This document shows, in pieces, positions 17,139 through 25,621 of a stretch of DNA of 64,000 bases. The DNA comes from CAYPNF01 sp964411985 (GTDB lineage: Bacteria; Verrucomicrobiota; Verrucomicrobiia; Limisphaerales; J093). The position numbers and the translations under genes were made by a program. Positions within the stretch are counted from its first letter, which is position 1, and each line of letters opens with the position of its first letter. The DNA lies in the NCBI GenBank assembly GCA_964411985.1, contig CAYPNF010000046.1:1-64000 (forward strand), written 5' to 3'. The notes below the pieces were generated by a model. That model was not told the origin of the DNA and made no database searches. It saw only the letters and a list, made by a program, of their open reading frames with translations.

Positions 17139-17843
17139 ATGCGGAATCCGATCATTGTGGCGTTGGACGTGCCAACGTCGGAAAAGGCCGTTGATCTGGC
17201 GCACCGATTGGTGGGAGCGGTCGGGGCGTTCAAGATTGGCAGCGAATTGTTCACCGTCGCCGGGCCGGACATGGTTCGGCAGATCCGGGCCATCGGCATC
17301 CCTGTGTTCCTGGACCTGAAGTATCATGACATCCCCAATACGGTGGCCAAGGCTGTGGAGGGAGCCGTGCGGCTGGATGTGCAGATGCTCACGATCCACA
17401 CCTGTGGCGGGTCGGCGATGATGGAGGCGGCCGAAAAGGCGGCTCAGCGTACTGCCAGCGAATTGGGTCGTCCCGCCCCCTTGGTCTTAGGGGTTACCGT
17501 CCTGACGAGCTTTGACAGCAATGGTTTAGCCGAAGTCGGATTCCAAGCGAATGTGGGCCACCAGGTGGAACGGTTGGCGGGTCTCGCGGCAAGGTGCGGC
17601 CTGCGGGGCTTGGTCTGCTCTCCGTTGGAGATCATCTCCCTCCGGCAACTGCTTCCCTCTTCCATCCAACTGGTGACGCCGGGTATCCGCCCCCCCGATT
17701 CAGCCAAGGACGACCAAAAGAGAACCCTCACTCCGGCGGAGGCGATGAAAGCCGGCGCCGATTGGTTGGTGATCGGCAGGCCCATCTATGCTGCGGTTGA
17801 CCCGCGAGCGGCTGCGGAGTCGATTCTGGCATCGTTGGGTTGA
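17139..17843 (+). CDS. pyrF: Orotidine-5'-phosphate decarboxylase
   Basis: A 234-residue TIM-barrel enzyme of the usual bacterial length. It converts OMP to UMP in the last step of pyrimidine synthesis. The N-terminal IIVALDVPT, catalytic FLDLKYHDIPNTV (Asp-x-Lys-x-x-Asp-Ile) and phosphate-binding VTPGIRP and WLVIGRPI motifs are all present. ATG at 17139 gives the conserved start; the frame stays open far upstream but that part is antisense to mfd. It is divergent from mfd with a 135-bp gap. Confidence 0.96.
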   Translation: MRNPIIVALDVPTSEKAVDLAHRLVGAVGAFKIGSELFTVAGPDMVRQIRAIGIPVFLDLKYHDIPNTVAKAVEGAVRLDVQMLTIHTCGGSAMMEAAEKAAQRTASELGRPAPLVLGVTVLTSFDSNGLAEVGFQANVGHQVERLAGLAARCGLRGLVCSPLEIISLRQLLPSSIQLVTPGIRPPDSAKDDQKRTLTPAEAMKAGADWLVIGRPIYAAVDPRAAAESILASLG

Positions 17844-17860
17844 AACAAGCGCCTGGTGGT

Positions 17861-17923
17861 CGCCGTCGGAAGACGGCGCTGAGCGAAAACGCCCTCGTCT
17901 GTAGCCGCGCTCGGAAGAGCGCG
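17861..17923. repeat. Twin hairpins with identical GGAA loops
   Basis: CGCCGTC-GGAA-GACGGCG (17861-17878) and CGCGCTC-GGAA-GAGCGCG (17906-17923) are perfect 7-bp stems with the same tetraloop but different stem sequences, so pairing is conserved while sequence is not. A degenerate relative (GCGCGCTCGGAGTGCGACGC) lies near 19395-19414. This looks like an interspersed structured intergenic element. The rest of the 17844-18106 gap holds nothing I can support. Confidence 0.55.
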
Positions 17924-18106
17924 CTCCCTTGCCTGACGCTTCTCGAGGGTTCCGAAAACGGCGTTCTGCTTTGCTTTCCGCCGCATTCCAAAAGCTGCCG
18001 CAACACAGAAGGGCCACTCACGATCCGCCAGATCTTGGAGTGCGCGCGCCTCCAGGTGCCGCTTTCAGGATCGACAACCTGTCTGCCGGAGTCAAATCTG
18101 GTGTCC

Positions 18107-19342
18107 ATGTCGCATCCCCTTCAGGCGCCGACGGGCGCACCGACACCGCGTCTGCGCTTGCGAGTGACCTCGACTGCCGAGAGCATCCTGCGGTCGGGGC
18201 ATCCCTGGCTTTTTGCTGGAAGTGTTCGGTCACAAAACCGCGAAGGCGTGGCAGGCGAGTTGGCGGCGGTCTATGATCGGCGGGACCGGTTCCTGGGGAT
18301 TGGCCTCTACGATCCGGATTCCCCGCTGCGTTTGCGTATGCTGCACACGGGCAAACCGGTGCCGCTCGATTCCGCGTGGTGGCGCCAGCGATTGGAGGAG
18401 GCCCTCCAGCGCCGGGAGCCGTTTCAGAACGATTCTTCCACGACGGGTTACCGGCTTATCCATGGGGAAAGCGACCGTTGGCCCGGGTTGGTTCTGGATC
18501 GGTACGGCGACACTCTGGTGCTCAAGCTCTACTCCGCAATCTGGCTCCCGCGGCTGGGTGATGTTGTGGCGTTGATCAGGGAAAGGACCTCGGCTGCGCG
18601 CCTGGTGCTAAGGCTGAGTCGGAATATCCAGGATAAGGCCGCCCGGGACTTCACCTTCGCCGACGGTCAGCAACTCTTCGGGGATCCCCTCAGTGGGTGT
18701 CAGGAGTTTCTAGAGACCGGTTTGCGATTTCAGGCGGACGTTGTCAAGGGACAAAAGACCGGGTTCTTCCTGGACCAAAGGGAAAACCGGCGACGCGTCG
18801 AGAAGTTGTCGAGAGACGCTGAGGTCCTGAATGCCTTCAGTTTTTCCGGTGGCTTCTCGCTCTACGCCGCCCGTGGGGGCGCGCGTTCCGTGACGGATCT
18901 GGATATCAGTGCACACGCCTTGGAGGCGGGCCGCGTGAACTTTTCGATCAATCAGGCGGATGCTGCGGTAGCGGGTTGCAGGCGTGAGACGATTCAGGCA
19001 GACGCATTTGCCTGGCTCGAGAGTAACCAACAACGGAAGTTCGATCTCGTAATCCTGGACCCGCCTTCGCTGGCCAAGCGGGAGGAAGAACGGGCGGGCG
19101 CTATCCAAGCCTATGCCAGACTGGTCACCAACGGTATCAAGTCGCTGCGTCGGGGAGGGGTGTTGGTGGCGGCTTCCTGCTCAGCACACGTGTCGGATCA
19201 GGAGTTCTTCGAGACGGTCATGGTGGCGGCGCGGCAGTCCGGGCGCGAGTTTGTGGAGGTGGAAAGAACGGGGCATCCGGTGGATCACCCAGCTACCTTC
19301 GAGGAGGCAAAATACCTCAAGTGCATTTACCTGAGGGGTTGA
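18107..19342 (+). CDS. rlmI: RlmI-like SAM-dependent rRNA methyltransferase (COG1092)
   Basis: A 411-residue protein with the COG1092 layout: an N-terminal PUA-like RNA-binding domain (HPWLFAGSV to LYDPDSPLRLRML), a central linker with GLVLDRYGDTLVLKLYS, and a Rossmann methyltransferase domain. Diagnostic motifs are KTGFFLDQRENR, SAM motif I LNAFSFSGGFSLYAARGG, catalytic motif IV LDPPSLAK and the Cys in VAASCSAHV. E. coli RlmI makes m5C1962 in 23S rRNA; the same position is likely but not proven. ATG at 18107 is chosen because the PUA domain starts there; the upstream extension crosses the twin hairpins. It follows pyrF by 263 bp. Confidence 0.88.
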   Translation: MSHPLQAPTGAPTPRLRLRVTSTAESILRSGHPWLFAGSVRSQNREGVAGELAAVYDRRDRFLGIGLYDPDSPLRLRMLHTGKPVPLDSAWWRQRLEEALQRREPFQNDSSTTGYRLIHGESDRWPGLVLDRYGDTLVLKLYSAIWLPRLGDVVALIRERTSAARLVLRLSRNIQDKAARDFTFADGQQLFGDPLSGCQEFLETGLRFQADVVKGQKTGFFLDQRENRRRVEKLSRDAEVLNAFSFSGGFSLYAARGGARSVTDLDISAHALEAGRVNFSINQADAAVAGCRRETIQADAFAWLESNQQRKFDLVILDPPSLAKREEERAGAIQAYARLVTNGIKSLRRGGVLVAASCSAHVSDQEFFETVMVAARQSGREFVEVERTGHPVDHPATFEEAKYLKCIYLRG

Positions 19343-19347
19343 AAAAA

Positions 19348-19363
19348 CAGGGATAGCGCCCTG
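19348..19363 (-). terminator. Possible intrinsic terminator (minus strand)
   Basis: Read on the minus strand, CAGGG and CCCTG form a short stem-loop followed by six T residues (the A-run at 19342-19347). It could end minus-strand transcripts from the carbohydrate-binding protein gene, although that stop codon is about 220 bp away. Confidence 0.3.
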
Positions 19364-19520
19364 GGTGGGGTCGTGTTCTGCGCTTCGCAGTGTTTCCCGG
19401 CGCGCTCGGAGTGCGACGCCCCGCCGTGAACCGGTGGTCGATGGCTCGCCGAGCCGTCGAAGCCAGCCGTCCGAATCCCCAGTTGGGTGACGCTGGGAAA
19501 ACAAGAACGGTGTGGTTTTG

Positions 19521-19547
19521 ACAGGATGAACAGAATGAACAGGATTT
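19521..19547. repeat. Three tandem 9-nt units (ACAGRATKW)
   Basis: ACAGGATGA, ACAGAATGA and ACAGGATTT follow each other exactly, flanked by TTTTG on the left and TTGACCTGTC on the right. From memory, similar ACAGGATTAACAGGAT-like runs occur between genes in Planctomycetota and Verrucomicrobiota. Function is unknown. Confidence 0.5.
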
Positions 19548-19582
19548 TGACCTGTCTTCAAAAGACAGCTGCCAGCGGTTCC

Positions 19583-20359
19583 CTAGCGCGTCGTGGGGGG
19601 TGCGTTTGGCCCGGTTGGCTCGAATTCGAAATAGGCGAAGTTGTTGCCCCAGCCATAATGGAAGGTCAAAAGCTGGCGCCCTGCTTCGGGGAAGGTGATG
19701 CTGCCAATCTCGGCTACGTTCCAGTGGTGCCAACTGGGGGTGGGTGTAGGCAACTTGCACACTGCCGCCGGCTTCCCGTTGAGATCGAAGCTGACCTGGT
19801 TCGCTTGGTAGGCATACAAAGCCTTGATCCGGTAGGTTCCCGGGCTCGCTACGTCCACGGTGTAGTTGCACCACTCCGCGTTGGTGGTCCAGCCGATATA
19901 GAGCTGGTTGATGTGTGGGCTTACCTGGTTGGTGTGGTTCAGGTCGGCCCAGTCTTTCACATAGGAGAGGTCTACGCCTTCCCCTTTCCGGAATTCCCAG
20001 ATGTACGCACAGGCATGGGCCCGTTGGTGTCCCACTTGCTGGTTCAGCTCCCCACTGCCGCGGTTGATGGCGTCCGAGTCATGATACGCCACCCCTTCTC
20101 CCCCTAAATCGTAGAGCGCGCACTGCACGATGCCGGGGACGGTGGGCACACCCGTCTTATGGAAGTTATCGGCGAAGGGCTTGCCGGTGTAGCTCTCGGG
20201 TACGCCCGCCGTGGCGTTTCCGTTGAAGCAGAAGAGACTCGCCAAAGCCAGGAATGTGGCGGCAGCGAGAGAAACTGGACTTTTCAGGGAATCTCCCCGT
20301 TGTTGACCGGACCAGGGAAAAGGGTTCTGTGCTGCATCACTAACCTTTTGCTCTTGCAT
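19583..20359 (-). CDS. Secreted CBM6/malectin-like carbohydrate-binding protein
   Basis: A 258-residue protein with an N-terminal extension of about 27 residues, then a hydrophobic export segment (SLAAATFLALASLFCF, about 32-47) and a single beta-sandwich domain. Aromatic-rich features (TNAEWCNYTVDVASPGTYRI, ALYAYQANQVSFDLNG, HWNVAEIGSITFPEAG) resemble CBM6/CBM35 modules that bind plant or algal polysaccharides. No catalytic domain is attached. I use ATG 20359; a GTG at 20422 would add 21 residues. The gene is divergent from the unknown secreted protein at 20469. Ligand unknown. Confidence 0.7.
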   Translation of the reverse strand: MQEQKVSDAAQNPFPWSGQQRGDSLKSPVSLAAATFLALASLFCFNGNATAGVPESYTGKPFADNFHKTGVPTVPGIVQCALYDLGGEGVAYHDSDAINRGSGELNQQVGHQRAHACAYIWEFRKGEGVDLSYVKDWADLNHTNQVSPHINQLYIGWTTNAEWCNYTVDVASPGTYRIKALYAYQANQVSFDLNGKPAAVCKLPTPTPSWHHWNVAEIGSITFPEAGRQLLTFHYGWGNNFAYFEFEPTGPNAPPTTR

Positions 20360-20468
20360 AATCGACTCGGTTACAGGAACGGCTGAAAGCTGCTGCAGCG
20401 TGATTCTGCTGGCAACTACCACAGCGTGTCAATCCACCGCTTGACCTGGGAGCCTGGGTTGGTAGCTT

Positions 20469-22340
20469 ATGATCATTATTATGAGTTGTCGTAGTCGTCT
20501 TCTGGCAGGGGTTTTTGGACTTTGGCTGTTTGTCGTTCCAGCTTTCACCGATCCCGGCATCACGCTCGGAGGTGCAACCTCGCCCATCAAGACTTTGATC
20601 CTTACGAACTTATCCTCGACGAACTTCAGCGTTGAGGCCTCTCAAGACTTGAGAACCTGGTTTCGGGTCGGCTCCGGACCTGCGTTTGGTGGCATGGGCG
20701 TTCTAAAAACGACGAACCTCCCTACTTGGGCCTCCCTCTTTTTCCGCGGACGCGAAGGCAGCACGGCTTCGATGAGGGCGCTCCCGCAGATTGAAACGAA
20801 CCTGAGTGCCGTAGCGGCGTTAAGCCCGCAGGAGGGTGGTTTCTGTTCGTTGACGAACGCGAACGGGGTGATCTTTTCCTTTTTGGCTCTACCTGGTGAT
20901 GTGGTGGAGCCGGTGGCCATCCGGATGAGCTTGGTGACCAACTTCGCGACTTTTCCGGCAACGAACGCGCTTCGGGCTGCCGTTGCCTTCGAACCGGAAG
21001 GTTACAAGTTTGCCGGAGCCCCCAGCCTCGAAATCCAGTTTCCCACCAACATTTCTTCCACGTCGATCTCGAGCTTTTCTTTTGCTGGGGACGGGGGGCG
21101 GTTCAGTCTGGTCCCGGACCGGGTCTTTACGAACAAGGTGCGGATTCCCATCCTTCACTTTAGCGGAGGTGGCACGGCTTCCTGGACACCCGAGCAGCGA
21201 GCGGATCTAGCGCGGCAGGTGATCGATGCCTACGAGGATGCGACCAGCTATAAAATGGCCTTGGAGTTGGCTAAGGCAAGAGAGAAAAGTTCCGCCGGTG
21301 GGGACAATGACCCGTTAGACGCCCAGGTTGCGGAGAGCCTTCTCGCGGGCATGGACGAGTATTTCAGGCAGGCCATTGAACCGTTCATCGAGCAGGCGAA
21401 GAAAGACTGCGCGCTCGCCCGGGTGGTGGCCCCCCGTGTCTTCCAGCACCTTCGTCACATGGAACTGTTGGGTCTTCCGACGGACTCCGTATATGGTGCG
21501 GTCTTTGGCTTGCTGGAGTCGGCAGAGTGCGTTTGTGTCAAGGAGGCGCTGGAGAAGTGTCAGAACAACCAGATTCAGATTGACGAGCTGATGAAAACTC
21601 TTCTGGGTTTGGAGAGGCAAAGCGAGTTGTTGGGAATGGGAAGCGCTCTGGCGAAATGCGGCGCAGGGGGTGTTTGGCAGTTGATCGATGACGTTGCTAA
21701 CCTGCCTTGCGCCCCACACTGGGTTGGGACGGCGAGTTACTCGGACGTGAGCTCGCGATCCACCAATTACACCATCGGTACGATCGATTACGAGCGTGAC
21801 CTTCAAGCCGACTTAAAGTACGACGCGGTGGCGGTGGCGGCTGAAGTAATCAACACGTTTCCTCCCCTGGGGCAGGTTACCTGGAGAATCACCTTCAATG
21901 CCCAGGCCGCTGGGTCGTTCAAGGCTTACAACAAAACGGTGTCGCCCACCGCTTGCTCTAAGTCAACCAAGGACGATTGGCAGCAGGCTTCGGGTTCCGG
22001 GTCGATGAAGATCTATGCGAATCTGACCTTCACCTACGACAAGTTGACGGCTTTCACGATGGATTCGGGCAGCGCACCAAGACTTGACCTGCGGTGGAGA
22101 ACGCGGGATACCATTCCTTCGTGCATCCCGGGTGGCCAGCCCTTGATACTCAACGCGCAGGGGGCGAGTACGGTGTTCCTAAGCCCGCACCACCCTGACC
22201 TGAAGAAGATGACTTTTACTTCGAGCTCCCTGGTTGCGATTGAAGGGACCGGAGTCCGCGACGATCCAACCGGGGGAATTGACGGTGCGCACACGGTGGC
22301 CCAATTCCGGATCTATCTTGTCGCCAGGCCGGGTAACTGA
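20469..22340 (+). CDS. Secreted protein of unknown function
   Basis: I do not recognise this 623-residue protein. It starts with a signal peptide (RLLAGVFGLWLFVVPAFT); ATG 20481 is an equally good start. Residues about 35-90 carry the NFSVEASQDLRTWFRVG motif, the module usually found at the C-terminus of verrucomicrobial secreted proteins but here at the N-terminus. Residues about 235-400 are mostly alpha-helical with several Cys (AECVCVKEALEKCQ, LAKCGAG), which could form disulfides after export. The C-terminal part is beta-rich. It stands alone between a divergent carbohydrate-binding protein and a co-directional esterase fusion. Confidence 0.6.
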   Translation: MIIIMSCRSRLLAGVFGLWLFVVPAFTDPGITLGGATSPIKTLILTNLSSTNFSVEASQDLRTWFRVGSGPAFGGMGVLKTTNLPTWASLFFRGREGSTASMRALPQIETNLSAVAALSPQEGGFCSLTNANGVIFSFLALPGDVVEPVAIRMSLVTNFATFPATNALRAAVAFEPEGYKFAGAPSLEIQFPTNISSTSISSFSFAGDGGRFSLVPDRVFTNKVRIPILHFSGGGTASWTPEQRADLARQVIDAYEDATSYKMALELAKAREKSSAGGDNDPLDAQVAESLLAGMDEYFRQAIEPFIEQAKKDCALARVVAPRVFQHLRHMELLGLPTDSVYGAVFGLLESAECVCVKEALEKCQNNQIQIDELMKTLLGLERQSELLGMGSALAKCGAGGVWQLIDDVANLPCAPHWVGTASYSDVSSRSTNYTIGTIDYERDLQADLKYDAVAVAAEVINTFPPLGQVTWRITFNAQAAGSFKAYNKTVSPTACSKSTKDDWQQASGSGSMKIYANLTFTYDKLTAFTMDSGSAPRLDLRWRTRDTIPSCIPGGQPLILNAQGASTVFLSPHHPDLKKMTFTSSSLVAIEGTGVRDDPTGGIDGAHTVAQFRIYLVARPGN

Positions 22341-22444
22341 TCCAACGGCGGCCGGACCTACTCAAGATCCGACGGCGGAGTGAGCAAAACGCTCGCCATG
22401 CCTCCATCCAAGCGGTAGCTTGAGGGCCTGAACCCAGGCTTACC

Positions 22445-25400
22445 ATGTACCGTTTCTTTCTGACCGTTGCCGTCGCGATGACGATGGAGATCCAGGCAGC
22501 CGACTCGGCCCGCACCCTTCGTTTCCAGGCTGACAAACCAGCGGAAGCGCGAGTCTGGCAGAAGGTTGTCCGGCAGAAGCTCTTCAATCTGATGATGGGC
22601 GGCGCGGAGCCATCGCGATGCCCACTGGCCCCCGAGTTGATTCGGCGGGTCGAGGTACCCGGTGCAACTTACGCGCTGGAGGAACTCACCCTCCAAACTC
22701 TCCCGGACCGCCGGGCGCACGTGTGGTCGGCCCGCCCGCGCAATCCGAAGGGCAAAGTGGGGGCGGTATTGGCTCTTCATGGCCATGGGGGGACGGGTGA
22801 AGAAATCGTTCGCGGACTCAGCCTCTACTGGTACGGCAGGGAGATGGCCCAACGAGGCTATGTGGTCGTAGCTCCCGACATCGGGCAGCACGAGTTGCAG
22901 CATACCAACTGGTCCCTCATGGGCGAGCGCACCTGGGACGCTCTGCGCTGTGTTGACTACTTGCTCACCCTCCCGGAAGTCGATCCCAAGCGGATTGCGG
23001 TAGCAGGACTCTCTTTGGGAGGCGAGACCACGATGTATGTGGCAGCTCTGGACGAACGCCTCCGGGCTGCATGTAGCAGCGGGTGGCTCACCACGGTGGC
23101 GAATATGAAAAACGGTCACTGTCCCTGCTATGATTTCCCGGGACTGGAAGCCCATTTCGATTTTGCGGACATTTTTTCCTGCATTGCACCTCGGCGGCTT
23201 GTCTGCGAATTGGGCGAACTCGAGAAGGCTCCAGGAGGATTCCCGGTGAGCATCGGGCGCGAGGCGATGCAGGAAGTGCGAGTGGCCTACGGAATGTTCG
23301 GTGCGGAAGACCAGGCTACGCTCACGGTGCACAGCGCGGGACACGTTTTCAGCGGCCGGGACTTCTTTCCCATCCTTGCCCAAATCCTCGGCGAGCCGGT
23401 CCTGATGCCTCCCCAGACAAACGCGACTCTAGCTTGGGTGCGGTTTGTGGATGCACCCGAGACGCTGGACGGCCAGGCTTATCACTGGCTGGGGCGAACA
23501 AACCTCCACATCACCATGGAGGTTCCTCCGGCAGCGGGTCACGCCCTCGAATTGAGCTGGGGAGCCAAGTCCGATCAACGCCAAGCCATCTTGGTGGTGA
23601 ATGGCCACAGCGTTTCCGTGCAGGAGGGGGGACACTGGGGGTTTCGTTGGATTCGAGTGCCTGTCCCAGAGGGAATCCAGGGAAAACGCTATGAGATCGA
23701 CCTGCGCAAAGGGCAGGGGAATGGAGCCTTTCTGAGTGAGGTGCGGCTTGTCAGCTCAGCACCCAAGCAGGGTGTCCTCAACCTCGCACCAGCCAGCCAT
23801 CGGGGGAGCGTGTTCGGCAGTGCGATCAATGCGGTGGGGGCGGCAACAGAAGCGTTCCCGGCGATGCGCGCACTGTGGGACACCGAACCGGTTCACCTTC
23901 GCAGCGCTGGGACGAAAGGAAGCGAGGAGGAGTTGTTTCGCCAGGCGGAGCAAAATGGAAGGGCTGCGGCCGAGGGTTTCTTCCGTTGTCGCCGCTATGT
24001 CGACGGTTGGCTGGCGCATGCTGACCCGTTAACCGGCCTGATCCCCCGAAACCTAACCGAAAGCCGCGATTATTGGAATGGCCGGGATTCGGGAGCGGAT
24101 AACTACCCATTCATGGTTCTCACGGCTTCGATGACGGATCGCCCTTTGCTGGAAGGACGCCTACTGGAGATTCTTCGCACCGAGACCCGCCTGACCTGCC
24201 GGCATGATCGGCTCCCGGATGATTACTCCTTTTCTAAGCGAGGTTGGCGCCGGGAGAAGTTCGACCTAGATGCCACGATCTTCGACGGGGCGGAATATGT
24301 GAAGGACGGATTACTCCCCCTTGCGGAATGGCTGGGGCCGAGCCCCTGGTCGGAACGGATGATCGGCCTCATTGATGACATCTGGAAGAACGCGTCGATC
24401 GAAACTCCGTTCGGCAAGCTCCCCACGTTGAACTTCGAAGTGAATGGCGACTTGCTGCAGGCCTGCTCGCGGCTCTACTGGTTTACGGGGGACCGGAAGT
24501 ATCTGGAATGGGCGGTCCGGTTGGGGGACTACTATCTTTTGGGGGATCACCACCCGACCTGGCATGGGAAAGAGCTGCGTCTCGTGGATCATGGTTGTGA
24601 AGTGATCAATGGATTGTCTGAGCTCTATGTTGCGGTCAGTCAGTCGATGCCTGAGAAGCGAAGCGCCTACCAGAAGCCGCTGTATGCCATCTTTGACACC
24701 GTGCTAGAGCTGGGGCGCAACCAGCACGGCTTGCTGTATACGACGATTCAGCCTCAGGCCAGGACTCATGCGGCGGGACTTTGCGATACCTGGGGGTACA
24801 ACTACGACGGTTTCTACACCCTGTATCTGGTGGACGGCAAAACGGAGTACCGGGACGCAGTCGTAAAAACCTTAAGCAATCTCAAAGGCAACTACGTGGG
24901 TGCAGTGTGGGAAGAGAAGAGTGCTGACGCCTACGCCGATTCCATCGAGGGTGCCATCAACCTCTACCGCCGCGAGCCGGTGGCATCGGCTGCGGACTGG
25001 ATCGAGAGCCAAATCCGAATGATGTGGGCCATTCAAAAGAGCGATGGCATCATCGAGGGTTGGCATGGTGACGGCAATTTCGCGCGCACCACTCTCATGT
25101 ACTGCCTGTGGAAGACGCAGGGGCTGCGCGTGGAACCTTGGCGGCCCGATGTGCGAGTGGGGGCCGTGCGCGACGAGTCGGGGCTGCTAATCAGTCTCAA
25201 GGCGGACCGGCCTTGGAAAGGACGGTTGGTCTTTGACAAGCCTCGCCATCGCCTGCATATGCGCCTGCCGTTCGATTACCCGCGCATTAACCAGTTTCCG
25301 GAATGGTTTACAGTGGAGTCCGACCATCCCTATGCGATCTCAGAATCGCGAAAAACAGGGAGATCGTGGAAGGCGGGACGAGAGTTGCAGGCTGGCATCC

Positions 25401-25459
25401 CTTTAGCGCTGCGGCCCGAGCTGGAACGGCGCCTTCGAGTAGTGGCTGCCGGTCGCTAG
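22445..25459 (+). CDS. Secreted alpha/beta-hydrolase fused to an alpha-toroid domain
   Basis: A 1004-residue two-part protein. After a signal peptide (MYRFFLTVAVAMTMEIQA), residues about 60-320 form an acetyl-xylan-esterase/dienelactone-hydrolase-like alpha/beta-hydrolase: oxyanion region LALHGHGGTG, nucleophile elbow GLSLGGET (Ser190), and His in HSAGHVFSG near 300. A linker of beta sandwich character (about 330-440) follows. Residues about 470-950 are rich in repeated helices with LDATIFDGAEYVKDGLLPLA, LYWFTGDRKYLEWAVRLGDY and DTWGYNYDGFYTLY, like an (alpha/alpha)6 toroid of polysaccharide lyases or unsaturated-glucuronyl hydrolases. The fusion suggests coupled deacylation and glycan cleavage, but the toroid activity is not identified. 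Confidence 0.75.
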   Translation: MYRFFLTVAVAMTMEIQAADSARTLRFQADKPAEARVWQKVVRQKLFNLMMGGAEPSRCPLAPELIRRVEVPGATYALEELTLQTLPDRRAHVWSARPRNPKGKVGAVLALHGHGGTGEEIVRGLSLYWYGREMAQRGYVVVAPDIGQHELQHTNWSLMGERTWDALRCVDYLLTLPEVDPKRIAVAGLSLGGETTMYVAALDERLRAACSSGWLTTVANMKNGHCPCYDFPGLEAHFDFADIFSCIAPRRLVCELGELEKAPGGFPVSIGREAMQEVRVAYGMFGAEDQATLTVHSAGHVFSGRDFFPILAQILGEPVLMPPQTNATLAWVRFVDAPETLDGQAYHWLGRTNLHITMEVPPAAGHALELSWGAKSDQRQAILVVNGHSVSVQEGGHWGFRWIRVPVPEGIQGKRYEIDLRKGQGNGAFLSEVRLVSSAPKQGVLNLAPASHRGSVFGSAINAVGAATEAFPAMRALWDTEPVHLRSAGTKGSEEELFRQAEQNGRAAAEGFFRCRRYVDGWLAHADPLTGLIPRNLTESRDYWNGRDSGADNYPFMVLTASMTDRPLLEGRLLEILRTETRLTCRHDRLPDDYSFSKRGWRREKFDLDATIFDGAEYVKDGLLPLAEWLGPSPWSERMIGLIDDIWKNASIETPFGKLPTLNFEVNGDLLQACSRLYWFTGDRKYLEWAVRLGDYYLLGDHHPTWHGKELRLVDHGCEVINGLSELYVAVSQSMPEKRSAYQKPLYAIFDTVLELGRNQHGLLYTTIQPQARTHAAGLCDTWGYNYDGFYTLYLVDGKTEYRDAVVKTLSNLKGNYVGAVWEEKSADAYADSIEGAINLYRREPVASAADWIESQIRMMWAIQKSDGIIEGWHGDGNFARTTLMYCLWKTQGLRVEPWRPDVRVGAVRDESGLLISLKADRPWKGRLVFDKPRHRLHMRLPFDYPRINQFPEWFTVESDHPYAISESRKTGRSWKAGRELQAGIPLALRPELERRLRVVAAGR

Positions 25460-25621
25460 GCCTCGAAGGCGGGAAGCCTACAGGCCTTCTTCTGGAGGGG
25501 ATAAGCTGCTCCGAAAAGTCCCGCCGATCGTTCAAGAAACTCAACAACTCGCCGATACCATGCGCAGGCGCGTTTTACTGGTAACTAGGGTGCGCGGCCT
25601 TTGTTGTTTTGTTAAGTAGCT

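Noticed and set aside
19521..19547. CRISPR-like tandem repeat
   Set aside because: Units are 9 nt with no spacers.
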